From positions 1 through 29,094 of IMG/VR virus record IMGVR_UViG_3300021373_001135: a stretch of 29,094 nucleotides of DNA. One strand, given 5' to 3'. This document shows positions 17,055 to 22,300 of this stretch, in pieces. Position numbers and translations under genes: made by a program. Position 1 is the stretch's first letter. Each line of letters opens with the position of its first letter. Source of the DNA: a virus. Under the pieces are notes generated by a model that was not told the DNA's origin, ran no database searches, and was given only the letters and a program-made list of their open reading frames with translations.

Positions 17055-17777
17055 TTAATTCATATAAGCGTACCCCGAAAATGGAGCACTAAATGTTATT
17101 GTTAATTCGTTTTCGTTAATATATTCTACTGACCCCACAACAGCAGTATTTCCTGAATCTACTACAGAAACAGATGGGAACTTGTCTAAATTATGAGTAA
17201 CACTCCAAGTTGAAGATGCTACACTTTGAGTAAAAGTAAATGTTTTGTCAGTATTACTTTCTATGTCATAAAGCAATAAAGATATAAGATAATACTCTTC
17301 ATCTTCTAAACTTCCATTACCAGACACATACTCAAGTACTATGTCGTAAAAATTATCTTCATCTACATCTTGAGTAGAACTCACCCATTTATATACTGCC
17401 CATTTTGAAATGTCATTTGCATTCGTAACAAGTACAGTAGAGCCAATTAATGGATTAGTGTAAAAAGTATACACGTCCTTTGCAGGAATTGAATACCTAC
17501 TCAACAACCAAGTAGTTATACTTGAAAATGGTATCTCATCTCCTATATTGCTTTGAAAAGATACAGTCCCACTCCTTCTTGGATTAAATGCATCTACAGT
17601 AGCTTGATACTGATATCTCAAAGTTTGAGATTGTATAGAGGCTGAATTATTTAAATACTCAGCAACCTTATCTACTGTAAAGTTTTTTGTAGCATTTTTA
17701 AAATTAGCATCCGAACCAATCCATTTATCTGAACCTACAATATTTTCATCTATTGGATATGTGCTTATTAATGCCAT
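17055..17777 (-). CDS. Short tail fibre or adaptor protein, first gene of the fibre operon
   Basis: A 240-residue protein. Its first 40 residues (MALISTYPIDEN...WIGSDANFKNATKNFT) match in pattern the start of the C1q-like protein at 5804-6403, suggesting a shared docking module. The C-terminal 60 residues contain WSVTHNLDKFPSVSVVDSGN and LTITFSAPFSGYAYMN, a small beta domain seen at the ends of many phage fibre proteins. The gene starts a leftward block of four fibre genes, with a -7 box 20 nt before the ATG in a divergent gap of 53 bp. A short fibre or an adaptor that carries the longer fibres is plausible from size and order. Confidence 0.75.
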   Translation of the reverse strand: MALISTYPIDENIVGSDKWIGSDANFKNATKNFTVDKVAEYLNNSASIQSQTLRYQYQATVDAFNPRRSGTVSFQSNIGDEIPFSSITTWLLSRYSIPAKDVYTFYTNPLIGSTVLVTNANDISKWAVYKWVSSTQDVDEDNFYDIVLEYVSGNGSLEDEEYYLISLLLYDIESNTDKTFTFTQSVASSTWSVTHNLDKFPSVSVVDSGNTAVVGSVEYINENELTITFSAPFSGYAYMN

Positions 17778-17797
17778 TAGTATAATTTACTTACTTG

Positions 17798-17805
17798 CAA
17801 ATATA
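17798..17805 (-). promoter_or_regulatory. Candidate -7 promoter box for the tail-fibre operon
   Basis: The minus strand reads TATATTTG, a full fit to TAnnTTTG, 20 nt before the ATG at 17777. It sits back to back with the + strand promoter at 17819-17826 inside a 53-bp divergent gap, so the two RNA polymerase sites must overlap. No -33 TTTG is visible on this strand. Confidence 0.6.
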
Positions 17806-17818
17806 AAACTTTTATATT

Positions 17819-17826
17819 TATCTTTG
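17819..17826 (+). promoter_or_regulatory. Candidate promoter of the spanin-like island
   Basis: TATCTTTG fits the -7 box TAnnTTTG, and a TTG at 17795-17797 lies 21 nt upstream, matching Bacteroidota -33 spacing. Only 4 nt separate the box from the ATG at 17831, so the transcript would begin at or next to the start codon and the mRNA may be leaderless. Confidence 0.6.
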
Positions 17827-17830
17827 CGAT

Positions 17831-18103
17831 ATGAAGAACCCACAGCTAATCATTTTTATAGCACTATACTCAATTGTTGCTACAGTTATTATAACTAATT
17901 TAATATTTGCTGAAAAAGCACAGCAAAAAGTTATATTGCCACAACCTAAAAAAATATCCTCAGATACAGTTTATATAACTATAGATAGCTTGGATTCTAA
18001 AAGAGATACAATTAAATTTTACTATGAGACAAAAGTTAGCAACTACCATATTCTACCTTCTTCTGAACGTATCAGCTTATTCGCAAAGCGTATTAATCGA
18101 TAA
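17831..18103 (+). CDS. Putative inner-membrane spanin-like protein
   Basis: A 90-residue protein with one N-terminal membrane anchor (about residues 5-27, LIIFIALYSIVATVIITNLI) and a charged periplasmic part (DTVYITIDSLDSKRDTIKFY and onwards). This is the layout of Rz-type inner-membrane spanins, which help disrupt the outer membrane of Gram-negative hosts at the end of lysis. It lies beside the amidase and holin but on the opposite strand, and its last 80 nt overlap the next gene in another frame, reminiscent of nested Rz/Rz1 pairs. Sequence similarity to Rz is not evident, so the call rests on topology and context. Confidence 0.55.
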   Translation: MKNPQLIIFIALYSIVATVIITNLIFAEKAQQKVILPQPKKISSDTVYITIDSLDSKRDTIKFYYETKVSNYHILPSSERISLFAKRINR

Positions 18104-18407
18104 TCAAACAGGAGATACTTTAGTTACCATCACTCTTGAGCAGATGGATAACATATACGTTGAGCTAATCCAAAAGGATAGCTTAATGGAACAGGCTATT
18201 ATAAGCTCTTCTAAGGAACTTAAACTATATGAGCTAGTAACTATTGCAGAGAATAACCTAAAGTCCTGCGAGAAGGTCTTAAAAGACGTAGGAGACAGCA
18301 ATATCTATTTGTTGTCCGAGAACAAAAAAAAAGATAGTAAACTTAAGAGGACTAGAAAGGTTGCCATATACACTACTATTTTTGCTATACTTAGTATCCT
18401 TCTTTAG
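18024..18407 (+). CDS. Exported coiled-coil protein, possible spanin partner
   Basis: A 127-residue protein with a signal-peptide-like N terminus (about 1-21, ending SAYSQ, as in many Bacteroidota exported proteins), a helical, probably coiled-coil middle (about 38-100, one Cys in KSCEKV), a Lys/Arg-rich stretch and a C-terminal hydrophobic segment (about 112-127, VAIYTTIFAILSILL). The two ends could place it across the periplasm, similar in layout to single-protein spanins, although no lipobox Cys is present. It overlaps the preceding gene by 80 nt in a different frame and the convergent amidase gene by 17 nt. A lysis role is inferred from position and topology. Confidence 0.55.
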   Translation: MRQKLATTIFYLLLNVSAYSQSVLIDNQTGDTLVTITLEQMDNIYVELIQKDSLMEQAIISSSKELKLYELVTIAENNLKSCEKVLKDVGDSNIYLLSENKKKDSKLKRTRKVAIYTTIFAILSILL

Positions 18408-18798
18408 ATACATCAAAACTTGGGCAAGCCTTGTAAGACGTAAATTCATTGTGACCGTGAACGGTGCTACCCGGATATCTTCTTTTTAATTCATCTATAA
18501 GCCATATTAATGCTTCTTTTTGCTCAGGAGTTCTTGTGTCTTTAGGATTCTTAAATGATTTATCCATTCCTCCCGCGTATGCGATTCCAATGCTATGCTT
18601 ATTCTCACCCCTAACGTGAGCACCCACCTTTGATTCGGGTCTGCCTACTTCAACCGTTCCGTTTAATGTTATGAGATAATGGTATCCTACATCTGAGAAG
18701 TTTCTAGCTAGATGCCAAGTTCTTACCTCTCCTACTGTCACGTCTCTACCTTCAGGGGTAGCTGTGCAATGCACAATAATTTTTTCTATTTTTCTCAT
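18391..18798 (-). CDS. Endolysin: N-acetylmuramoyl-L-alanine amidase
   Basis: A 135-residue zinc amidase of the T7 lysozyme type (Amidase_2 fold) that should cut the bond between N-acetylmuramic acid and L-alanine in peptidoglycan at lysis. Likely zinc ligands are H10 (IVHCTAT), H116 (VHGHNEF) and C125 (YKACPSFDV). Y39 (VGYHYLI) and K123 correspond to the catalytic Tyr and Lys of T7 lysozyme. The protein is a bare catalytic domain without a cell-wall binding module or signal peptide, so it depends on the holin for access. Its start overlaps the holin stop as ATGA. Its 3' end overlaps the convergent spanin-like gene by 17 nt. Confidence 0.93.
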   Translation of the reverse strand: MRKIEKIIVHCTATPEGRDVTVGEVRTWHLARNFSDVGYHYLITLNGTVEVGRPESKVGAHVRGENKHSIGIAYAGGMDKSFKNPKDTRTPEQKEALIWLIDELKRRYPGSTVHGHNEFTSYKACPSFDVSKEGY

Positions 18799-19217
18799 TT
18801 GATTTCCTTCTTAATATCTTTGATTTGTGTAATGGATTCTTTAAACTTATCTATAAACGAGTACCCTTTTAGAACTACCCAAGATTCATCCATTGATTTT
18901 ACCTCATTTAAAATGAGGACCAAAGATACTATTTTAGTTGAAAAAAAATCAAAATCTAAAATACTTTTTATTAATTCGTTTAATATTAACGTATCTAAAA
19001 GGAATACTAAGATAACAACACCTAAATAACCTATTGTTTTAGGAACATATCCCTTTCTAAAATCTCTACTAGTTACAGGCTTGTTTTCCTTATTAGCTCT
19101 AGCTATTCCAAATATTGTATCTAAAATTGTAGATAGACCTACTACAAGTAGCAATCCACCAACCGGTGCAAAAAATAAATATAAACTTTTCAATATGCTA
19201 CTTATAGTTATCTTCAT
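18795..19217 (-). CDS. Holin (phage holin 4 / Cph1-like family)
   Basis: A 140-residue membrane protein that should form lesions in the inner membrane and release the endolysin. Hydrophobic segments lie at about 11-33 (LYLFFAPVGGLLLVVGL), 61-80 (TIGYLGVVILVFLLDTLIL) and about 93-107. Between the first two is the DTIFGIARANKENKPVTS-type loop followed by Lys/Gly residues, which resembles the conserved DxxxGxxxA region of phage holin family 4. The C terminus is charged (KDIKKEIK). It lies directly upstream of the amidase with ATGA coupling, the standard holin-endolysin order. Confidence 0.82.
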   Translation of the reverse strand: MKITISSILKSLYLFFAPVGGLLLVVGLSTILDTIFGIARANKENKPVTSRDFRKGYVPKTIGYLGVVILVFLLDTLILNELIKSILDFDFFSTKIVSLVLILNEVKSMDESWVVLKGYSFIDKFKESITQIKDIKKEIK

Positions 19218-19612
19218 TATACTTTTACTGATACATTATCTAGCGTTACAGCACCTGATAAATTTATAAACTGAATCCCCATATTTCCACTACCTGTATT
19301 TACTGTAGCGGTGTAAGGTAAAGTAACAGCAGTTGTTGGTGCACTACCGGCAACATCAAATCTGTAGTCAACAACTCCACTCCCTTCAAATTTCACTTCA
19401 ACTTGAGTGTTAGCAGTAATATTACCACTAATCTGATAAGCACTTCCTCCTAGTGCTAGCGTTAGCTGTCCGCCCGATATACTTCCACCTGCTCCCCCAA
19501 TAGTCCAATCGCTATTTGTAGCGAAATTTCCATTAATTATGAGTTCAGTACCGCTGTCTGCTACACCTTGTCCGGTTAATGCATTTGATATGCCTATTAG
19601 AAGTCCTTGCAT
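19217..19612 (-). CDS. Small jelly-roll (carbohydrate-binding-module-like) structural protein
   Basis: A 131-residue protein with the hallmark start of a carbohydrate-binding-like beta sandwich, ELIINGNFATNSDWTI at about residues 23-38, followed by alternating strands (QLTLALGGSAYQISG, QVEVKFEG) and a typical ending AVTLDNVSVKV. Such domains appear on phage fibres and spikes, and on secreted enzymes of Bacteroidota. The first 20 residues (MQGLLIGISNALTGQGV) are moderately hydrophobic and may attach to another virion protein. It starts just after the spike-base gene, so a decoration or receptor-binding part of a baseplate spike is a reasonable inference. The sugar specificity is unknown. Confidence 0.65.
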   Translation of the reverse strand: MQGLLIGISNALTGQGVADSGTELIINGNFATNSDWTIGGAGGSISGGQLTLALGGSAYQISGNITANTQVEVKFEGSGVVDYRFDVAGSAPTTAVTLPYTATVNTGSGNMGIQFINLSGAVTLDNVSVKV

Positions 19613-19873
19613 TTACCAAAGAGCAATAATCTCAGATGCTGCTGTTCCTGTTGCGAAAACTTTTACAACCTGTACAGGAATAAATCCTACAGGTGTATTT
19701 TTAAATGTAACGTCATCTCCACCTGCTGTTGTAACTTTTAAGTCTCCTGCAACGCCAATGTATAAAACACAACCATTATTTTCCCCATCTCCTCCTCCAG
19801 GACTTGGTATGTTAGCTGTGTCTGATGGCGTTACTGAAGCTGCTCTTATTCCTTGTAATTTTTGATATGCCAT
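19613..19873 (-). CDS. Spike base protein, RCAP_Rcc01079-like
   Basis: An 86-residue protein with the pattern of the small spike-base family known from the Rhodobacter capsulatus gene transfer agent: ASVTPSDTANIPSP near the start, GCVLYIGVAGDLKVTTAGGD in the middle, VTFKNTPVGFIPVQVVKVFA, and a terminal TGTAASEIIALW. In the gene transfer agent this family forms the base on which head spikes sit. Here the gene is followed at once by the jelly-roll protein, which could be the spike itself. Family likeness is strong by eye; the position on this virion is inferred. Confidence 0.75.
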   Translation of the reverse strand: MAYQKLQGIRAASVTPSDTANIPSPGGGDGENNGCVLYIGVAGDLKVTTAGGDDVTFKNTPVGFIPVQVVKVFATGTAASEIIALW

Positions 19874-19881
19874 AATTTTTT

Positions 19882-20022
19882 TTATTTACAATATTTTTTT
19901 CCTAAACAAGAGATTTTTCTTACTTTTCTTCCTCTTCTTTTAGCTTGTCTTTTAGCTTTCTTAACAGGGTCTCCAAAAAAATTAGATTCTGCTAGTGGTG
20001 TTGATTCTCTGTATGTCATCAT
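19882..20022 (-). CDS. Small basic protein of 46 residues
   Basis: A 46-residue frame starting MMTYRESTPLAESNFFGDP and then turning strongly basic (KKAKRQAKRRGRKVRKI), with two Cys near the end (SCLGKKYC). It lies 4 nt after the preceding small gene and 8 nt before the spike-base gene, in the same direction. The first ATG at 20022 is followed directly by a second ATG, and either could be used. A nucleic-acid-binding or virion-packaged role fits the charge, but no family is recognised. Confidence 0.65.
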   Translation of the reverse strand: MMTYRESTPLAESNFFGDPVKKAKRQAKRRGRKVRKISCLGKKYCK

Positions 20023-20026
20023 AATC

Positions 20027-20182
20027 TTATTTATTATAAGGGAATATTCTATTTAGTGTATCTTTTCTTTCAGCACATCCACAAGACTTACCTGTGGCTT
20101 TAGCTACCTTGTCTACAACTTTTTTTATTCCGGTTGCTTTTGTTATTTTTTCTACTGTATCTCCTAATCCTTTTGATTTCAT
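20027..20182 (-). CDS. Small Cys-containing protein of 51 residues
   Basis: A 51-residue protein beginning MKSKGLGDTVEKITKATGIK and containing a CGC motif at about residues 34-36 (KSCGCAERKD), then LNRIFPYN. I have seen this combination (GLGDT, then ITKATGIKK, then CGC and a closing LFPY-type end) in small phage proteins of Bacteroidota, without a known function. The start chosen at 20182 overlaps the previous stop as ATGA; an ATG two codons upstream is also possible. The Cys pair might bind a metal. Confidence 0.7.
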   Translation of the reverse strand: MKSKGLGDTVEKITKATGIKKVVDKVAKATGKSCGCAERKDTLNRIFPYNK

Positions 20183-20316
20183 TTGCATTTACATTCTTTA
20201 TTTGGACACTTGGTCACGTCAAACATAAGACTCAACATAGTAGCATTCCACTTACATTGGAACTTGCACCACTCGTGTTGAATCCACATACCTGCTTTTA
20301 TTAATAGTTTTCCCAT
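20179..20316 (-). CDS. Small Cys-rich protein of 45 residues
   Basis: A 45-residue protein starting MGKLLIKAGMWIQHEWCKFQ with five Cys residues (17, 21, 37, 42 and 44) and a Cys-rich C terminus (TKCPNKECKCK). The Cys spacing suggests metal binding. A longer reading from 20418 exists, but a -7 box (20322-20329) lies 5 nt before the ATG at 20316, so the short form is preferred; its transcript may be nearly leaderless. The function is not recognised. Confidence 0.65.
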   Translation of the reverse strand: MGKLLIKAGMWIQHEWCKFQCKWNATMLSLMFDVTKCPNKECKCK

Positions 20317-20321
20317 TGTTG

Positions 20322-20329
20322 CAAATATA
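20322..20329 (-). promoter_or_regulatory. Candidate -7 promoter box inside the small-gene array
   Basis: The minus strand reads TATATTTG, a fit to TAnnTTTG, 5 nt before the ATG at 20316. It lies in the 13-nt gap between the 96-residue and 45-residue genes, one of the few gaps in the array. It could start a second transcript covering the downstream small genes, the spike proteins and the lysis genes. No -33 partner was found. Confidence 0.45.
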
Positions 20330-20620
20330 CTAATATTTTCCTTGTCTACTTTTTGGTGAGCTCTTAGTTGAACCACCTTTTCCTGCCCATAATTTCTTAC
20401 AAGACCAATAACGTGCACTTAACTTATTTGTTGCTGTCCCGCACTTATGTCTAGCCTTAAATGACTTGCGTGCAGCAGCAGAATAGTTATGACCATATCC
20501 CTTAGCACCAAAGTGAATTAACTTTTCCTTACCACCGGCACAAGCCTTAACCATTTTTTTCTTACCTGCTCTATCGGACCTCATTACCCGATTGCATTTC
20601 ATCTTACTTTTAGTTGCCAT
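20330..20620 (-). CDS. Basic Cys-containing phage protein of 96 residues
   Basis: A 96-residue, strongly basic protein. The N-terminal part is MATKSKMKCNRVMRSDRAGK. The core (about 32-80) reads EKLIHFGAKGYGHNYSAA, then RKSFKARHKCG and SARYWSCKKLWAG. I recall the pattern of a GxKLIxFG opening, an arginine-rich KSFxARHxC centre and an aromatic SARYWSCxxLW end from small proteins of marine phages and, in similar form, of some large eukaryotic viruses; the biochemical role is not known to me. Four Cys residues and the high charge suggest metal-stabilised nucleic-acid contact. It overlaps the upstream gene by one base. Confidence 0.75.
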   Translation of the reverse strand: MATKSKMKCNRVMRSDRAGKKKMVKACAGGKEKLIHFGAKGYGHNYSAAARKSFKARHKCGTATNKLSARYWSCKKLWAGKGGSTKSSPKSRQGKY

Positions 20621-20874
20621 TATCGCTTTGTAAATCTCTTAGTTACTCTTCCTGCCTTAGTGTTAGCCACAACAGTCTTACCTTTTCTTCCTTCACTTTT
20701 CTTCTTACGAGCCGTGGTTGCTCTCTCAGACTTAGTCATAGACTTAGCCTTAGCTAATGGCAGACAACGGTCAGGGTTCTTCTTATCCTTGCTTGTCCCA
20801 CAAGCACCCTTTATCGACCCATCTGTTCCGATGCGTACCCACTTCTCATCTCGCCATTTTTTTAACTCGCCCAT
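20620..20874 (-). CDS. Basic phage protein of 84 residues
   Basis: An 84-residue protein with an N-terminal part containing KWVRIGTDGSIKGACGTS and DRCLPLAKAKSMTKSERA, and a very basic C-terminal tail (TARKKKSEGRKGKTV, ending KRFTKR). The order of a GxIxGxCG motif, an RCLPxAKAxxMT motif and KxERAxTARKKK is one I recall from small phage and giant-virus proteins, without a known function. It may be a DNA-binding or virion-internal protein. Both ends use overlapping TAATG junctions. Confidence 0.75.
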   Translation of the reverse strand: MGELKKWRDEKWVRIGTDGSIKGACGTSKDKKNPDRCLPLAKAKSMTKSERATTARKKKSEGRKGKTVVANTKAGRVTKRFTKR

Positions 20875-21035
20875 TAGTAAGACTTCTTCTCACTTCCGTA
20901 GTATGGGTTATTCTTTAAGCTCCCTCCTGTCATTTTTGCGAAAGCTGATGCTTTTGCTTTACCTGTTGCGTTATAAGGAAACTTTCTTGTTTTCATCTTG
21001 CCCGATGTAGAGCATTTATATTTTACTGTTGGCAT
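20874..21035 (-). CDS. Small basic protein of 53 residues
   Basis: A 53-residue protein starting MPTVKYKCSTSGKMKTRKFP and containing TGKAKASAFAKMTGGSLKNN, with an end rich in Tyr, Gly and Lys. A longer reading starting further upstream would cover most of the preceding 51-residue gene in another frame, so the ATG at 21035 is preferred; it lies 4 nt after the previous stop. The protein is basic and has a single Cys. It looks like other members of this array: short, charged, probably nucleic-acid or capsid associated. Confidence 0.65.
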   Translation of the reverse strand: MPTVKYKCSTSGKMKTRKFPYNATGKAKASAFAKMTGGSLKNNPYYGSEKKSY

Positions 21036-21039
21036 AATA

Positions 21040-21195
21040 TTACTTCTTACTTTTCTTTGCGTAGTTAGGGTCTTTACAATATTTACTTGCAGCCATATTC
21101 GCATATGCTGATGGATAGGTATCAAAGGTTCGCTTTGCCCAAGCTATACCTGCTGAACATATTTTATTACTTTTCTTTTTAGTTCTTCCTGCCAT
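21040..21195 (-). CDS. Small basic protein of 51 residues with a YPSAYAN motif
   Basis: A 51-residue frame starting MAGRTKKKSNKICSAGIAWA and continuing KRTFDTYPSAYANMAASKYC, then a basic end (DPNYAKKSKK). A very similar (F/V)xxYPSAYANxxA motif recurs in small basic proteins of marine phages, as I recall, but their function is not established to my knowledge. Its ATG overlaps the previous stop as TAATG, supporting translation. The two Cys residues (13 and 40) might form a metal site. Confidence 0.7.
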   Translation of the reverse strand: MAGRTKKKSNKICSAGIAWAKRTFDTYPSAYANMAASKYCKDPNYAKKSKK

Positions 21196-21329
21196 TACTT
21201 ACCTTGTCCTTTATATATTTTTTTATAGTTCTTAGAACCCTTGTTCTTTGAAGTTTTAGATTTAGCGTGGACTCCTTTACGCTTAACCTTTTGTTTTTTA
21301 TTATAAGAAGCTAATACTAACTTAGGCAT
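21195..21329 (-). CDS. Very basic small protein of 44 residues
   Basis: A 44-residue frame starting MPKLVLASYNKKQKVKRKGV and ending in a Lys/Ser/Asn/Tyr-rich tail (SKNKGSKNYKKIYKGQGK). It overlaps the upstream 89-residue gene by 8 nt and the downstream gene by one base. There is no membrane span. The composition suggests binding to nucleic acid, and it resembles short KxKRKGVHAK-type proteins I associate with Bacteroidota phages; no function is known. Confidence 0.7.
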   Translation of the reverse strand: MPKLVLASYNKKQKVKRKGVHAKSKTSKNKGSKNYKKIYKGQGK

Positions 21330-21591
21330 TTTTTCTTCTTGGTCTTTGCGGTCTTGCTCCTAGTTTAGGTCCACTACCAAATCCTGCTAGTCCTCTAATA
21401 TTTCCAAATGGATTAGGTGCTTGTCTTCTTTTCTTTCTAGTTGGTGCGGTTGTTTTATTCCAACGAGCAATAGCACGGTCCTTAAAATTTACTTTACCGT
21501 ACTCATCTTTAAGGCTATCTCCATAAGCCTTTAGTGCCCCTGATACATACTCTTTATTCTTTCGAGTGTCTCTTTTAGCCTTTTTACTCAT
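21322..21591 (-). CDS. Basic protein of 89 residues, first gene of the small-gene array
   Basis: An 89-residue protein starting MSKKAKRDTRKNKEYVSGAL, with a helical first half (AYGDSLKDEYGKVNFKDRAI) and a low-complexity, Arg/Pro/Gly-rich second half (TRKKRRQAPNPFGN, then GSGPKLGARPQRPRRKNA). It heads the leftward array and has a -7 box (21612-21619) 20 nt upstream. The disordered basic tail would suit DNA or RNA binding. It is not recognised as a member of a named family. Confidence 0.7.
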   Translation of the reverse strand: MSKKAKRDTRKNKEYVSGALKAYGDSLKDEYGKVNFKDRAIARWNKTTAPTRKKRRQAPNPFGNIRGLAGFGSGPKLGARPQRPRRKNA

Positions 21592-21598
21592 TTTTAAT

Positions 21599-21606
21599 TA
21601 TCTTTG
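21599..21606 (+). promoter_or_regulatory. Candidate -7 promoter box for the winged-helix gene
   Basis: TATCTTTG fits TAnnTTTG and lies 27 nt before the ATG at 21634. It is back to back with a leftward box at 21612-21619 in a 42-bp divergent gap, the same arrangement as at 17798-17826. No -33 TTTG is visible at 19-21 nt. Confidence 0.5.
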
Positions 21607-21611
21607 TCTTG

Positions 21612-21619
21612 CAAATTTA
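21612..21619 (-). promoter_or_regulatory. Candidate -7 promoter box for the small-gene array
   Basis: The minus strand reads TAAATTTG, a fit to TAnnTTTG, 20 nt before the ATG at 21591. The 20-nt distance is the same as for the fibre operon and close to that for groEL (21 nt) and the packaging operon (18 nt), which supports a real promoter. It overlaps the leader of the divergent regulator gene. Confidence 0.55.
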
Positions 21620-21633
21620 ATGAAATTTATTTT

Positions 21634-22077
21634 ATGTCTAAAAATCAAGATTACCTAAAATATTGGAAAGTAATAAGGTATTATGTGCAGGCTAAGTACG
21701 GTATAAGGTCAGCAGACCTAGATATGCTACTGTTCCTATATTCTGAAAAATACTTTGGCAAACAACAGTTTAATGACTTCGATAAACTACTATCTTGGGA
21801 TATAAACCGATTTAATAGATTACTTAGTGATGGATGGATATCAGTCTTTAGAAAACGTCAAGGCAACAAAAAGACATTGTACGAATTATCGTACAAAGGA
21901 AAGCGAATGATTTCTTCTGTATATAAGAAACTTAATGGTGAGGAGATACCGATGAGTGAATCAGCCAACCCTATGTTCGCTAAGAACGTGTCATTTTCCG
22001 ATAAGGTCTATCGTAATATGATTGTCCGTATGAACAAGTACATTAGAGAACAACGACAACATCATTTTCAGAAATGA
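21634..22077 (+). CDS. Putative MarR-like winged-helix regulator
   Basis: A 147-residue protein that looks like a winged-helix DNA-binding protein. About residues 23-95 contain DLDMLLFLYSEKYF, then a helix-turn-helix-like stretch INRFNRLLSDGWISVFR, a hairpin or wing KRQGNKKTLYELSYKGK and a following helix. The start at 21634 is preferred over an in-frame TTG 30 nt upstream, because that TTG sits on the -7 box. It runs against the surrounding leftward genes, lies between divergent promoters, and its 3' end overlaps the groES 3' end by 35 nt. A role in timing leftward transcription is plausible from position; DNA targets are unknown. Confidence 0.6.
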   Translation: MSKNQDYLKYWKVIRYYVQAKYGIRSADLDMLLFLYSEKYFGKQQFNDFDKLLSWDINRFNRLLSDGWISVFRKRQGNKKTLYELSYKGKRMISSVYKKLNGEEIPMSESANPMFAKNVSFSDKVYRNMIVRMNKYIREQRQHHFQK

Positions 22078-22300
22078 TGGTATACGGCTCGTTCTCAATC
22101 AACATTGTAAACCCTGCTCGCTTGTCGTAGTATATCTCATCATTCTCCTTAATGACCTCTACTGTACTTCCCGGCTTAATTACTAAACCCTTCTTATATC
22201 GCATCTGATTTGCATCCTCTGCTGATAACAACAACCCCGAGGAGGTTTTTATTTCCTCCTCGATTGTTTTAATTACTATGTATTTCCCTATTGGTTTCAT
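22043..22300 (-). CDS. groES: Co-chaperonin GroES
   Basis: An 85-residue chaperonin-10. It opens with IGKYIVIKTIEE; a mobile loop follows at about residues 15-32, containing SSGLLLSAED, where the hydrophobic LLL corresponds to the IVL tripeptide with which GroES grips GroEL. Then come KKGLVIKPG and a closing PYTIISENDVVVVL. It is about ten residues shorter than bacterial GroES. Its start overlaps the groEL stop as ATGA, giving the order groEL-groES, the reverse of the usual bacterial operon. Its 3' end overlaps the convergent regulator gene by 35 nt. It should cap the phage GroEL, or host GroEL, during folding of virion proteins. Confidence 0.85.
   Translation of the reverse strand: MKPIGKYIVIKTIEEEIKTSSGLLLSAEDANQMRYKKGLVIKPGSTVEVIKENDEIYYDKRAGFTMLIENEPYTIISENDVVVVL

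Noticed and set aside
20874-21125. A longer start for the 53-residue basic protein
   Set aside because: The extension lies over the 51-residue gene in another frame and does not look like the rest of the protein; the ATG at 21035 keeps a 4-nt gap.
21604-21633. An upstream TTG start for the winged-helix gene
   Set aside because: The TTG overlaps the -7 promoter box at 21599-21606, so it would not be translated from that promoter; the ATG at 21634 is preferred.
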